Of a stretch of DNA of 64,000 nt, positions 45,668-58,132 are shown one piece after another. Numbering within the stretch: position 1 is the first letter of the stretch; each line of letters opens with the position of its first letter. A program made the translations under genes and the position numbers. The notes below the pieces were generated by a model, which did not search any database, was not told the DNA's origin, and saw nothing but the letters and a program-made list of their open reading frames with translations. Source of the stretch: Heterobasidion occidentale (taxonomy: Eukaryota; Basidiomycota; Agaricomycetes; Russulales; Bondarzewiaceae); assembly GCA_039111635.1 (NCBI GenBank), contig JBCAQO010000010.1, forward strand, positions 558,001 to 622,000, written 5' to 3'.

Positions 45668-47720
45668 TTTTCGCAACGTTCTTGCCCAGCTGTCTGTGAA
45701 TGCCTGAAACGAATCATTTGTATCATAGTGTATGTAGTGTGTCAATTCATGCCTTTCAGTTCAATCCAAATTTTCGCGCCCGACGTCACATATAGTATAG
45801 CCTTGGTGGATTCAACCACAATAAAGAGCAGTAGCTGTTTGCGTCAAAGGTTATCAAAAACGCGTCGTCAGAAATTCTGTTTGTAATGCTCGAATCAGGA
45901 TTTTACAGAGTCACGAGAGAGATCCAGGAAGGGCGTATAAGAGGAAGAAAAAGAACCAAGGCAGTCATGGCTTGAGAGAAAGCACATTCATCTGGCGACG
46001 GCATCGGTATGAGCAGGCAGAATTTTGCAAGGGGTCAAGCAAAGCTTGGAAGCGGCGAATCCTTTCACGATAGGTGGGCTGCGGGACGGAAGGCGCAATG
46101 CAGGTAGGAGTGCGCACGAAAGTACAACGCAACGCATGAGAGACCCTAGGATGTCGAGCGGTTGATGCTCGTGTTCAAGTCAGCTCGCCAGAGAAGGGAG
46201 GCTATCACATGGGGAGAGTAAAAACGAAAATAGAGGCTCGTAGAGAACTTGCATAAGCCCCAAACAGCTCCGAAAGAAAGCTGTCTCTGTGATCGGCTTG
46301 TGGAAGGTCGTGCGATACGCGAAGACCCGTGGGAGCGCGCCGGGCTCGCTCTTGCTGGACTTCGGCCGAAGTGAAGGGTGTCGTCGGTGCTTGCGGAAAC
46401 AAGGCCTAGCAGAGTGCGCGTCGCAAAGGGAGAGCCGGGGCAGAGAGGGCATCACATCGAGGGTCGTCCAGCTCAGCGGACGAGTGACGTATGCGGGAGC
46501 CGATGAAGCAGCGGCGAGTGACGTGCGTTCACCACTCGAGACCCTGGAGTGCTCGCCGACGTGGCACCCGAGATAGCAAGGATAGCGCGAGCGTCGTGAA
46601 TGGATAGCCGGAAAAAGTGCTCGTGACCTTCGCCCAACTCCGGAAACTCTCCGATGCCTCCACAAACCCCCAACAGATTGTGAACGAATTGCTTTGGTCC
46701 ACGCATCGCCGGCGTTGACAGCAAGCGTATATGCGCTTATATCCTCTCGACTTTGCTGATGCATGACACTCTGTTTGCAGTTGTATCTTTTCCTTCTCGA
46801 AATATACAAGTCGACCACCGCGCAGAAGGCCCCGAAGCTCCAAATACTGACTGACTTCTTTTGCCCACTTATTCGCACTGTTTGGTGCCTTCTGCTTTGA
46901 CGCGATCTCAAAACTTCTGTGACGGCTATCAAATCCACACCAAAGCTCATCCGCATTCCGGTCTGAATTCCATGTCCATCATCCATCATAACGGCACAGA
47001 CCTTCCAATAGAGTCCCCCGACCGCGCTCAGATCGGCAATAGACCCAGCACTCTTACTGAGAAAGCTATACCACATCGCTCATGGGTGCAGAAGACAAAT
47101 AATTCAGGTGGACCGAGGATCGCGCGCAAACGTTGCTGCGTGCGCTCTGTGAGGAGTGCCGGACTTCTCGACAACCTTTTACTCGACAGCGCCCACGTTT
47201 CTGGCACTGTTAACAACTACCAGCTGGAAGCAGGCTGGTCCACCGGTCCAATGTCACAGTCGATAAGAGTAGGTAAATATGCACCTGTTTTTGTTTTCTG
47301 TTCATTCCTTCTGATTCTTGACTGCCAGACCAGACACTGGCTCTCCAGTCGAGCGAGCGACGCAAGATGTGCTAGTTGACATGGTCTCCCTTCTCTTATC
47401 ACCGTACTCGGGGGTACTCTAGATTGCAGTCGTGGTCGATGGGCATTCCCCGGCATTGCCTAGACTGCGCATGGCGACGATGTGCCAATTGAGAGTTCGG
47501 TGTTCAAGCGTCTCATGCAGCTGCACTCGAAATTGCACTGTAGCTTACCACTTCAGTTAAACAGAGCGAGATCGGTCCGTGACGTAGGCCACTACTTGTC
47601 ATTGCTCGACGATTGTACTGAATGAGTTGTGCAGAAGAATCGGTATAGATCCAATGAGCATGACATCGGGTAACTGCTTTGTGCATCGCGCAAGGAGAAG
47701 AAAGAGTCTGGTTCAAATCA
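45668..47720. other. Intergenic stretch between the monooxygenase and NLR3
   Basis: A 298-codon frame (46180-47076, minus) is present but shows no domain and has competing frames on the other strand. No gene is supported. It includes the shared block at 47010-47260. Confidence 0.45.
47010..47260. repeat. Block shared with 36370-36610 (downstream of NLR3)
   Basis: This is the partner of the block past NLR2. It sits about 460-700 nt beyond the NLR3 tail, in the same orientation, and is moderately diverged. It suggests that NLR2 and NLR3 arose by a duplication that included 3' flanking DNA. Confidence 0.6.
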
Positions 47721-50700
47721 CTATGGCCGCGCAGGACGATAACACTCGTGCCAGGAGGTTCCATGTACGAATTGACTGAGATCGAGCTGTATATATTCCC
47801 TTCCTATGACAACCTTCAGCCTTGAATCGGGCCATAACTTGTTGCGGTACGCCGCGGGCACCCAGAATAATAGTTCTGATGCCGGACCCACTATCCAGCC
47901 ATCAGTGTTAATGCGTTGAGATGTACGACAGTCCCGGAAGCGGCGCCGCAGACTTATGGACATCGTATGTGCGCATTGCATGTTCCAGACGAGATGAAAT
48001 GATAATTGAGGCTGTGAAGTTGAAGTCAGATGGGAACCTCGGCGCTTGGATATGACAAAGTCTAAACTCAAACTCACTAGGACGCATGCCGGAAAGTTCA
48101 GATTGACTGGTGGGAGGAGTGTTGCTAGTGATAGAGCGCAAAGGCACCGGTAGGCTATCGCCCTCATTGATTGAGATAGGATGGACAATGGTTGCATCCA
48201 ACAACCGGATTGTGCAGTCATCCGAGCCTGATACGATCCGCGACCCGTCTGGCGAGAAAGCAACAGATTGGACCCCACGCGTGTGCCCCTCGAGAGTGTT
48301 GCCCAATGCAGCATGCGTCGCCACGTCCCAAACCCGGATTGTCGAGTCGTCCGAGCCTGACACGATCCGCTTCCCGTCTGGCGAGAAAGCAACAGACGTG
48401 ACCCTAATCGAGTGACCCTTGAGAGGGTCGCCCACAGCATCTTGCATCGCCGCATCCCACAGCTGGATTGTGTTGTCCGATGAACCTGACACGATCAGCT
48501 TCCCATCTGGCGAGAAAGCAACAGATGTTACCCAACCTGTGTGGCCCTCGAGAGGGTTGCCCACAACAACATGTGTCACCGCATCCCACACACGGATTGT
48601 GTTGTCCCTCGAGCCTGACACAATCCACTTCCCATCTGGAGAGAAAACAACAGAACCGACCCAAGATGTGTGTCCCTCAAGAGGATCGCCCACAGAAGCA
48701 CACGTCGCCACATTCCACACTCGTATTGTAGAGTCTAACGAGCCTGACACGATCAACTTCCCGTCCGGCGAGAAAGCAACAGATGTGACCATATTTGTGT
48801 GTCCCTTAATAGGGCCACCCACTGCGGTACATGTTGCCGTATCCCACGTCCGGATTGTGTTGTCGAAAGAGCTTGACGCGATCCGGGACCCGTCTGGCGA
48901 GAAAACAACAGATGTAACTGAACCTGTATGTCCCTCGAGAAAGTCCCCCACTGCAGCACTCGTCGCCACATCCCACACCCGAACTGTTGTCGTAGACGAG
49001 CATGAAACGATCCACAACCCATCTGGTGAGAAAGCAACAGAAGAGACCATATCTATATGTCCCTCGAGAGGATTGCCCACAGCAGCACGAATCTCCGCGT
49101 CCCATACCCGGATTGTCTTGTCGTCCGAGCCTAATATAATCCGCTTCCCGTCTGTTGTGAGGGCAACAGATGTGACTGGCCCTGTGTGTCCCTCAAGAGG
49201 GTTGCCCACAGCAGCACACGTAGCCACACTCCGCACTCGGATCGTCTTGTCCCACGAGCCTGACACAATCAGCTTCCCGTCTGGTGAAAAAGCAACAGAT
49301 GCAACCGGTCTTGTGTGTCCCTCAAGAGGGTCCCCCACAGCAGCATGTGTCACCGTATCCCACACCCGAATCGTCTTGTCGTCCGAGCCTGATACGATCC
49401 GCGACCCATCGTGGGAGAAAGCAACACATCTGACCCAGTCTGTGTGTCCCTCGAGGGGACCGCCCACAGCAGCACCCGTTTCTGTATCCCACACCTTGAT
49501 TGTCTTGTCGTCCGAGCCTGACACAATCCGCGACCCTTCTGGGGAGAAAGCAACAGAACGGACTCGATCTGTGTGTCCCTCAAGAGGGTTTCCCATAGCA
49601 GCACTTGTTGTCGCATCCCACACTCGGATTGTCTTGTCGTCAGAACCTGACACGATCCACAGCCCGTCGCGGGAGAAAGCAACAGAATTGACCGTACCTG
49701 TGTGTCCCTCGAGAGGGCCGCCAACAGCAGCACGCGTTGCCATATCCCACACTCGAATTGTCTTGTCCCGCGAGCCTAACACGATGCGCGACCCGTCTGG
49801 CGAGAAAGCAATAGATGTGATCACACTTGTGTGACCCTCGAGAGAGTCCTCCACAGCTTCACCCGTTGACATATCCCACGCCCGAATCGCGTTATCGTTG
49901 AACCCTGACATGATCCACAATCCATTGGGAAAGATTGCTACACACTGAACCCTAGAGCCCGTGTGTATGATATGTTGGGCAGCTGGCCAATAGTCGTCGG
50001 CCCCAGCTGATACCTTCAGCACTTGAGGAAAGTCCTTCCCAAATCTTTCGAATACAGTAGACCTTTGAGGAGCGAATGCTATACCGGACAAGTAGACGTG
50101 CGGGGTAGACTGTGACATGGGAAGACCGAATGCATTCACAAATGCATGCGCACCACTCGCCAGTTTAGGGATTTGTCCAGCCTTTAGACTCTACGTGGTG
50201 AAAGAATGAACCTCCAGCCCAAAGTATTTGTTCCGAGAGTTCACTTACCGAACTCCATTTTACAAGAGGAGATGTGGCTTTCGCCGCCCCAGGTATGGCA
50301 CCAAGCAGACTCATCGCCTCGAGCCAGAACAACAATTTATCTCTGAGTACCACTGCTACGTCTTCGAGCAGTTTGGGATCAGGCCCTAAACTTGCGTGCA
50401 AGTGATACACCCAGAAGTGACGAGAGTATGATAGATGAGCCGGTATGCACTCCTTGACGCGATCGGCAAGGCCAGGTATGTCCTTGTTCGCCACATGCGA
50501 CGATTCCAGGTGGCACATGTTGAACATCAGCTGTGTCTTCAGGATGTATAACGAAGCGGTTGTGAGCTTTGCATGAGCGTCGGACATATTTATATAGAAG
50601 TCGCCGCTGCGGGAACGATCCAGTAAGAAGTCGCGGAATGAAGTATGCAGAGGGCGGACAGCATCGAACCCGGTCACACCGCTCAGCAAAGAGCCCATGT

Positions 50701-53415
50701 GTTCCAGAATGATGCTTGTCCGGAAGTTTCGCTCCCCGTTGTTGGCGGCGCGAAGAATCTCGTCCAAGGCCTTGACAGAGAGAGGCTCGAATGCAGTCAG
50801 TACCAGTGACATGACGAGCCTGAACCGATACATGACGCCAAAGTCATCGGTTTGGAAAAGATGGGATAAGACTGTTTGATAGAGATGATCAAGAGGCCAT
50901 CCTTTGTTCGTCTTGCCTTGAACAATGTGATCAAAGCGTTCCCTGTGAGTCAATCCTGACAAACCCAAACCTTTAATGAACTCGCAAGCAACGGACGCCC
51001 ACTGGAACAGCCCCTCGCATGTCCCAACGAGTGATCTCCTGTGTTCCCTGTCGATGCCATAGGCATCAAGATCGTTTAGGCGACTGTGGATGTATAAGCT
51101 GATGTCGTTCTCGGTCGAAGACGCAAGGTCCTGCATCCTCTTGACGAGGACATTGTCATTCGCTTGGAACCATTTTTCGATATCTGTTTCGGGGCGGGAT
51201 GTGAGAAGGATGCGGACGTTGGAAGGGAGATCTGCAGTCCTTTCAGCGAGTAGCTCAAGCAGCCCTTGGCGAGATTCGACATCACCACTTTCATCCAAAG
51301 CATCGATGACTATCACAAGCGGACTAGTGAGCGTGAGTTTCTTGATTGGCTCTAGAATAAGGTTTTCGGACTGCTCGTCAACGTGCGACGTAGTCCGGAG
51401 TGCTGTATGGTGGTGAACAACCCCCCACAGCGCGCGCTGTATGCACTCGTCAAAATCGGCCAAATCACGCGCCACGTTTGGAAGCAGCTTGTCAGGACCA
51501 CGCCCAGCCTCGTTGCGCGTGAAACAAAAAGATGAACCAAGACGATTGAGGCCTTTGAAATGGTGAGCGATGCTATGTGCAATAGCTGATTTACCGGTCC
51601 CTGCGACGCCGGTTAGCAGGAAAACGCAACGGGGATCCTCCGAAAGGATTCAATCTCTGATCTCGTCCAAAATCTTGACACGAGTCCCCGACTGGCATCC
51701 CTTCTTCTTATTGAAGCCGGCGCCGCCCGTGTATTTTATCTCCTTCAAATCGCTTTCAATCCCTACATGACGAGCTCGAAGTCAGTCACATATCAAAGAT
51801 TGGCCGCTGAGTTTGCGTACTAATCTTCTCCGTATGATCGAGGATATGCTCCACTCCGTCGAGGGCATGTTCCACTTTATCAAGGATACGTATGGCGACA
51901 ATCTCAGTTTGGACAGCCATTCCAGTATGGAACGCCTTCTCAAGCTCGACGAACACCTTACAAAATGCGTCGATTGTGTCATCCGTCGATGAGACTGCAT
52001 GCTTGACTATTCGCCTTGCTAGAATGAAGATGTAGTTGGCAGACATTATCGTTCGAAGGGTGATAAAACTCACCAAACCCTCGGTCTTCACATATTCTAG
52101 TATGAAGTAGTAGCACTCTGTGGTCTGTTGAGCGATACATTTGAACAGGCCCTGCTGTGACTCAATTTTCCCTCGCTTGTCCCTGATTTCCTTCTCCAAG
52201 ACGTCCACGATGCTGTATAATGAATTCATCGTCTCGAAAAGTTTCAAGATATTTTTGTCCCGCTCCATCTGTTTCTGGACGATCTTCGCAACGATGTTGT
52301 CCTATCAGCACCGCCGCGATATCTGTCGAGAGGTTTGTGATACTTGCCTTCAGAGGGAGGGATAAAATGCTCCAGGCCATCTTTGCATACGGATGTACCT
52401 AACCAACATGTAAGCTCATTATGTTGTGCCCTGCTAGATCAGTGCATACCTCTGCAAGCGAGGCCATCAAATCGCCAAAGATTTTTATATTATCGAAGAG
52501 GGGCTGCCATGTCGCGACAAAATCATTGGCTTTCGAAGGCACGGATTTTGCACCTTCGATGACGGTGCTGACAGGTTTAGGTAGCGAATGCATTTGAGAG
52601 AAACCACGCTTGAGGTCTACTATTTTCTCGGAGATTGTATCTGTAGGAACCTCCTGTAGCATTTCTGGTGGGGTAAGACTGGTTGACATCGTTGATGAAA
52701 TCTCGGTGACGGGCAGTTCCCTCATGGTATCGACGACAGCTTCGCATTCGAGACGCAAGACAATACAGGCACCCGATTCTCCTGAGATGATCTTGGTGAC
52801 ATCTGAGAGATGTAATGTAAGTAAGGTGAACACGATCCAACGTTACAGAAGACCGACAGACCTTGAGAGCCGCCATCCAGGATCGAAGGACAAATGACTG
52901 AGATGGGTTCCGAAATGAAACCGACGTGCTGATCCTTCCTCATTATGCGACGAGCAAAGATTTCAATTTTGAGAGTCGAAGAAGGATGGGTATCACTGTG
53001 ATCAACAACGCACACGGTCAGTCAGATAGAATGAGAAAGAACACCAAACGGGGTCCGTACAAGGAGAAAAGTTGGTTCCACTCCGGCGCGCTGCTTCGGG
53101 GAGCGACCTTCGTCTCTTGCTTTTCTTCGTCGATCGTCACGACGCCATAGAATCCTCCATTGAACTTCCGAGTGCAATTGAGGCCATCGACCTTGGGCAG
53201 ACCGGTGGCGCGGACGACTGTGTGATGCTAGACATGAGGAGATCGCACGTCGACCAAGCCATTGACACATACCTGTGACTTTCAATTTGGTCTTCTCTCG
53301 AGGTTGAGAGGGCTCTCTTGAGTGAGACGATGAAGCATCAGAAATTATGAACGACAAAGGATATAATTGACCGAACTCACAGCGGTGCTGGGGACGACCT
53401 AGTTGGGGTGACCAT
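47721..53415 (-). pseudogene. NLR3: C2-helical-NACHT-14xWD40 gene with nonsense codon and tail frameshift
   Basis: ATG at 53415 (MVTPTRSSPAPL), then EPSQPREKTKLKVT, then the C2-like domain (VVRATGLPKVDGLNCTRKF, LKIEIFARRIMRKDQHVG). The helical region follows (KIFGDLMASLAEV, HPYAKMAWSILSL, CIAQQTTECYYFI). The NACHT exon keeps GVAGTGKSA, VIVIDALDES and LLTSRPETDIEKWF, but just before the P-loop it reads LDEIRD-stop-I: TGA at 51650-51652 replaces the Trp codon of the other three genes. Fourteen open WD40 units follow. The last exon opens as SSRLEHAMRTYDVHK, loses frame near 47935 and stops at 47908. The conserved tail (DGWIVGPASELLFWVP) survives to 47721 in another frame. A shorter protein starting downstream of the stop would lack the P-loop unless translation restarted at once. 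Confidence 0.85.
48175..49953 (-). repeat. 14 WD40 repeats of NLR3
   Basis: Fourteen open units of about 43 residues with endings such as VGNPLEGHTGW. Unit 6 has RVRS in place of RVWD, and unit 7 has ALTTDGKRIILG. The WD40 exon itself has no frame break. Confidence 0.93.
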
Positions 53416-54434
53416 AGTGGTAACAGATTGACTTAGGGCACATGAGCACCCCAAGGACCTAAGACAGCGCGCGAATCAACACGAGGAAAATAGCCCTGTC
53501 ATATCGCAAAAAAACCGGCGGACATAAACAAATTTCGATATAAATGGAATTGAAGATACCAAGCTAGTTGGGTTGGGCGCTCCTTCATATAGACAGGTGT
53601 CTCGCCGCTATCCTTGTCTACCTCAATTTGAGTTGCACCATATTGCCAACGTGCGACATGGGAGATCAACTCTGGTATCTAACGACCAAGGGATGAGAAA
53701 GGTACATTCGTTTGAAGACGCAGACTCAAGAGGTCGAAGAATGGGAGTAGATCGACACAATGTGGACTGTCCGTGTCTGATTGAGTGTGTAGTCAAACAC
53801 CAAGGAAGGCAGTAGACTGTATACTAACGAGAGTGGCATCAAAGAAGAAAAGAGAAAGAAGGAAAGCAAGCAATTGTTCGAGTGCACAATCCAAACAAGC
53901 GTGGTGGATGAGAGACCGAGAACCAGAATCGCAGACAACGAGCGCAAGGAAGGACCGAGGGATAGGATGCATTGGCACTCTTCGATGGCGCGATGAATAC
54001 ATGATAGCCCATCGAGGCAGAAGAAGAGCAGGGCGTGTTCATCGTAGCTCAGTGATTGCTGTGGCAGAGAAACGAGACATGCAGCAAACAAAGGCCATGC
54101 ATTACTTTGGCGTGAATGGTTCTGTATCAATGTCAAAGCGCCAAACAAGGTAAATAATGAGCGAGCGAAATGGATAGGGCCGGAAGTCCGTTTGCTATCA
54201 ATAGGAAGGCCACAAATAAGTAATAAGTGCTGCCCGAATGCCCCAGAGGACGCAGGGGTGATACGCACTTCTCTTTAGAAATTGATGAACGCAATGACGC
54301 CCTACATCGAGTCCGGATGCGTCCGCGTCAGGTCATACCTGGACACCAGCAAGGCCCATACATATGCTACAGACACATGATCCAATGCTTGCATTGGTGC
54401 TGAGTTGACGAGAACCAGAACCAGAGGTTGGACC
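53416..54434. other. Intergenic stretch upstream of NLR3
   Basis: A 180-codon hydrophobic frame (53726-54268, minus) has no recognisable family and no partner exons. No gene is supported. The NLR3 promoter should lie here. Confidence 0.45.
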
Positions 54435-55314
54435 TCTGTGTTCGACACCTGATCGCTGTGGTGACCATGATGGTTGGGAGAATCGCCATAGGTAAAAAGG
54501 GAGCGAAGGAGCTGACAAAACCGCGATACAAAAGTGCACAGATTCTCCAAAAGGTGCCGGTCTGCACGCTCGTTGCTGATTGTCAGATGGACGAATCCTG
54601 AGCTATTGAGTTGCCTTTGTCCCATGAGTGGAGCGTCACGTCGCATACGATGCAGGATTCGGAAAGAAAACAACCGCGCTCGAGACTCATGACGGTTATG
54701 TATAAACCGGAACTATACGACAGGTCTATTTCGTGCGGGTGTTGGTGAGAAAAGCGGCTTGAGCGACTGGTACGCTGTCCTGCCGTTGTCTAAGCTGGTC
54801 GGCTGCGCAAGGTCTTCAGCGTCCTAATCAATGAGCTCGGTCTTCGGGGTAGGCTTTCATCATCTTGATGCTAAGATGTCGAACGGCTTCAGAGGATAGC
54901 AACGATCTACACCGCTGCTGCATGGACATCCCCCATAACTGTAAGGAGCAAACAAAAATGGATTGAAAGCGGCCAGCAAGCATTTAACGCAGAAAGCAAT
55001 GCCATGATGAGGCATTGAGGGATCACACAGAGGCTCGTACGCAACACTCACATTCTGTGTGAAGAGACTCGCCGCCGCCGCACTGATTAGCCTGATTTGT
55101 CGCTCGAGGACCATCCCACACTTTTCCACGACCTTCTGTTGGGACCTGCGTCGTTCTCGAAGGTCTGTATCTACGCACCGAGGTTAGATGTGTGCGGAGC
55201 TGGCGCTAGGTGCTGTAGAGCAAGCGCTGGTTGAAGTTTGAGTTGCGGAGGGAGAAGGGGAGGAGGGAAGAGGCTGAGAAGTGAGAAAGATGTGAATATG
55301 TACGACGTGCCCAT
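54435..55314 (-). pseudogene. Decayed copy 2 of unidentified gene X
   Basis: Homologous to 1759-2650 on the opposite strand. This copy keeps an ATG at 55314 and a proline/leucine-rich start (MGTSYIFTSFSLLSL). A block reading RERRRSQQKVVEKCG, then MVLERQIRLISAAAASLFTQ, precedes an intron-like GTGAGTG..TTACAG stretch, and then SLLSSEAVRHLSIKMMKAYP. Stops and frame changes separate the blocks, so it is probably not functional. No family is recognised. It lies just downstream of the decayed clf1 copy in the same orientation, as copy 1 does at the left end of the window. Confidence 0.6.
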
Positions 55315-55739
55315 GATGGTGGAAGTGAGGTGCATTCGGTGCATTGTTCAGTGCTCGTCGTTGTCCATGCTAAATTGCCAATACGGACGGCGTGAGCAAC
55401 GGCGTGGGAACAAATTCCGGATGCGGCTTCGCAATTAACTTCGCGCAACAGATCCCTCAAGATCCCTCCCCAACTGCCTATGTGAAACACAATAACAAGA
55501 GTCCTCGATGCTCGAGCGCTCGCTATTCGACTCTGCCCTACTCTGCCTTGTTCCTCAACGGCCTGCGCCTGGGCCCACCCTCATGATTTCGACATCAATT
55601 CCAACCGCATACATGGTGGATAAATTCGGGGCATCTTGACCATCGTAAGGCATGCTAACTTAGTCTTTAATATTCAAATCAATGACGACGTAAATGCTGA
55701 TGTCTATGATCTACAATGCACGAGCATCGACGCACCATC

Positions 55740-57890
55740 TAGCTAATTGTATTTAGGATGCACCTTCGACGAGGCTCGTTGACGTAGCGCTGCCTGTCTG
55801 GACGACATCATGCTCTGCTCGCCCACCGGCGTCCTGCGCTTCTCCAAACTTGCAGGAGAGCGTTCACTGTGGTATCGGGTGCATCAGTAAACGACAATGA
55901 GCGTGTTACAGTGATGGCTCACCTCGGTCCTGAAGTTCCTTGCTCTTCAAGTTGTCGTCCCTACGATCACAGACATTCCTTGAGAGTTCAGAATCACCCT
56001 CCGCCGTCTTAGTCTTGGTCTCTTAGTCTTGGTCTCTTAGTCTCTTAGTCGCACTCTTGTTGTCTTCTCGCTTTTCTCTAAGGTCCTGAAGATTCTGCGC
56101 GCCGGAGAGCGCATATACGGTCCACACGCCGGTTGTCTGCACAAGCCTCTCGTAGAGCACACGTACGCTCTCCATCTGGCCTCCCTTGACATCGAAACCG
56201 ATCTATGCCTTCCAGAGGTGCTCGGGCATGCATCGATAGAGGGATCTGTCATCCCGGACTTGGGAATCTCTGCGCGTGGGAGCGACTCACCAGCGGTTTC
56301 GCAGAACGCTCGCGCATGGTCAATTTCACGAACCTGAAACAAGGTCAGATCGCGGATCAGCAGTCTCGCAGGGCTTACGTCGAAACCTGTCGGATGTAAG
56401 TCAGCGCGTGAACAGCGCCTTCGTGCAGACGCAGAATCGTTCTGCGGAAGGTCCGCGTAGTGCGAAGGGCCCGTCTCCGCACCTCAAATCTTGCGTACAC
56501 CAGCGATAACCTCACGACCGTGACCTCCTAGGGAGACACCAGTTGAATAGCTCCTGGTAAAATTCTTACGGTTGTGCATAGTCCTGAGCCCAAGCAGGTT
56601 AACGAAGTTTGCCAGATAGTGGAAGAGCCATCACTTTGTTCTTGACCTCAATGAAAATAGATATATAACGTCTCCGATGCCGCGTGTGCCCTCGTGATCC
56701 AACCGGACCCTTCCTCTTCCTCAGTCATACCTGTCTCAGCGCGACTGTCTGATGCGCGCGTCCTTTCAATCGGGAAGATTCGGCCAAAGCATCATAGCTT
56801 GGGGAGAGCTCCTCGTATGGGACGCGCCGCTTGCCCAGGAGAAGGGACTATATGGTGCTTAAGGGTCGTCGTGCCGGACGTCGTTGATCAGATCGCGTGT
56901 ATGCTGCAGAGACAGATGAAAGAAGGGGAGAGAGGGTAACCCACGAGGATCATAAGTACAAGGCAGATGAGAAGTGGAGGAACGTACAGAAAGCCCACAA
57001 CCCACACAAACGCTCAGAATCCCTCAAACGAGTCTCCGTTAGGGCAAGCACGTTGAACATCGCGTGCGCCTTGTTCGCCGCGCTCCTCCCGTCTCCAACA
57101 CAGCTCAACAGCCTATTCAATCTTGACCCACTCCATCACTCGAACGCTTGTCGCGCGCCCGCAACATTCTGAAGAAGATGTTTCACACTAGGTCCATAAG
57201 CGAGCGAAGTTTAGGGGCCGGATCAGAGAGGTTGCATAGTGGTTGCGCGCGCGTTGGACGTTCCGCGATTTGATCTGCATCTCGGAATACGCGAACATAG
57301 CTGGGCGCTTCGAGCATCGACGCCCAGAGCACGCTCAAAGACAGAATGTGAGCGCGCAGATTCTGTTCATGTTGGTATATTGCAACTGTTCTTTGCTGTG
57401 GCTAGCAATAAAGCAACGGAAGAAGGTATGAAGAGCAGATGAACTCACGCCCTTTCCTTCCCTTCGTTATGCCGCTCGCATGGCTCTGAGATCCAAGACG
57501 CGTTGTTTTTGAAAGCAAAATCTCTTGCTTGACGGCCCTTGGCTTGGACCGCTCATGGATTCATGAAGGGTTGAGATCAGATCGAGATTGATATGAACCT
57601 CGCGAAGGATCTGTTCAGTGGTGATGTGAGCGGCTGCTGGTGCCCTGTTTTCAATTCTGGGAGCCCTGCCGAACTCGAAGGGTGTTTGATGATGAAACCA
57701 TAGGATAGATGTATTGGCAAGGAGTGTCGAAATGTTGAGACCTTGACCAACTTTGCCCGGTGATCGTCGTGGGTGAGAGAAGAGTCTCGCGAGGCTGACA
57801 AACATCGGCCTTCGTAAGTTTGCTCCGTTCAACCACTTGTCATGGATGCACGAAGAGTCGACAAAGGTCGACAACCATGTCATTCTACAT
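55740..57890 (-). pseudogene. Decayed near-full-length copy of clf1
   Basis: Collinear with intact clf1 (33266-35940) from the first coding exon (FEFGRAPRIENRAPAAAHIT, about 57690-57590) through remnants of the HAT-repeat exons (for example ASTPRAQSTLKDRM near 57320 and LDPLHHSNACRAPATF near 57140). It reaches the penultimate exon near 55770-55830 (the DEETGQL region). The ATG is replaced, frames are shifted in many places and large parts of the repeats are missing. The acidic insert is replaced by a short tandem repeat. The final exon (DYDYIF) was not found. It is not coding, and introns appear to be retained, so this is a DNA-level duplication and not a retrocopy. Confidence 0.8.
56007..56050. 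repeat. Short tandem repeat within the decayed clf1 copy
   Basis: Two exact copies of the 14-bp unit TCTTAGTCTTGGTC are followed by two 8-bp TCTTAGTC units. They sit where intact clf1 encodes its glutamate-rich insert. Confidence 0.8.
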
Positions 57891-58132
57891 CTACAACCAT
57901 GAATGCGCCATCAATCTGCCCTCGGGTGATCTGGTGCACTGGTGACGAACTGTATCTTCAAGGGCGCCTCCGATAGCGTTGCCAGTGTCTAGACTTAGTA
58001 TATCCTTGTCGCGGGCATGGGCTCTGCTCTGTTGATATTGCATCTTGCTGGTCTCCTCTGCGATGCAGGAGTTTTTTGATTGGCGCTCGTCTTCTTTCAT
58101 CTTGGTCCATGTCCACTGTCCAGTCCCCCACG

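Noticed and set aside
46180..47076. 298-codon open frame on the minus strand
   Set aside because: It has no recognisable domain, is rich in Arg/Ser as expected of GC-biased non-coding sequence, has overlapping frames on the other strand, and overlaps the shared NLR-flank block.
48419..49834. 471-codon open frame on the plus strand opposite the NLR3 WD40 array
   Set aside because: It is the same antisense artefact of repeated WD40 coding sequence. Similar mirror frames occur opposite NLR1 and NLR4.
53726..54268. 180-codon hydrophobic open frame on the minus strand
   Set aside because: It has several hydrophobic stretches but no family likeness, no partner exons and a purine-rich opposite strand that would give hydrophobic codons by composition.
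55740..57890. Interpretation of the clf1 copy as a processed retrocopy
   Set aside because: Intron-like stretches at clf1 intron positions appear to be retained, and homology continues into the neighbouring gene X, so a DNA-level duplication fits better.
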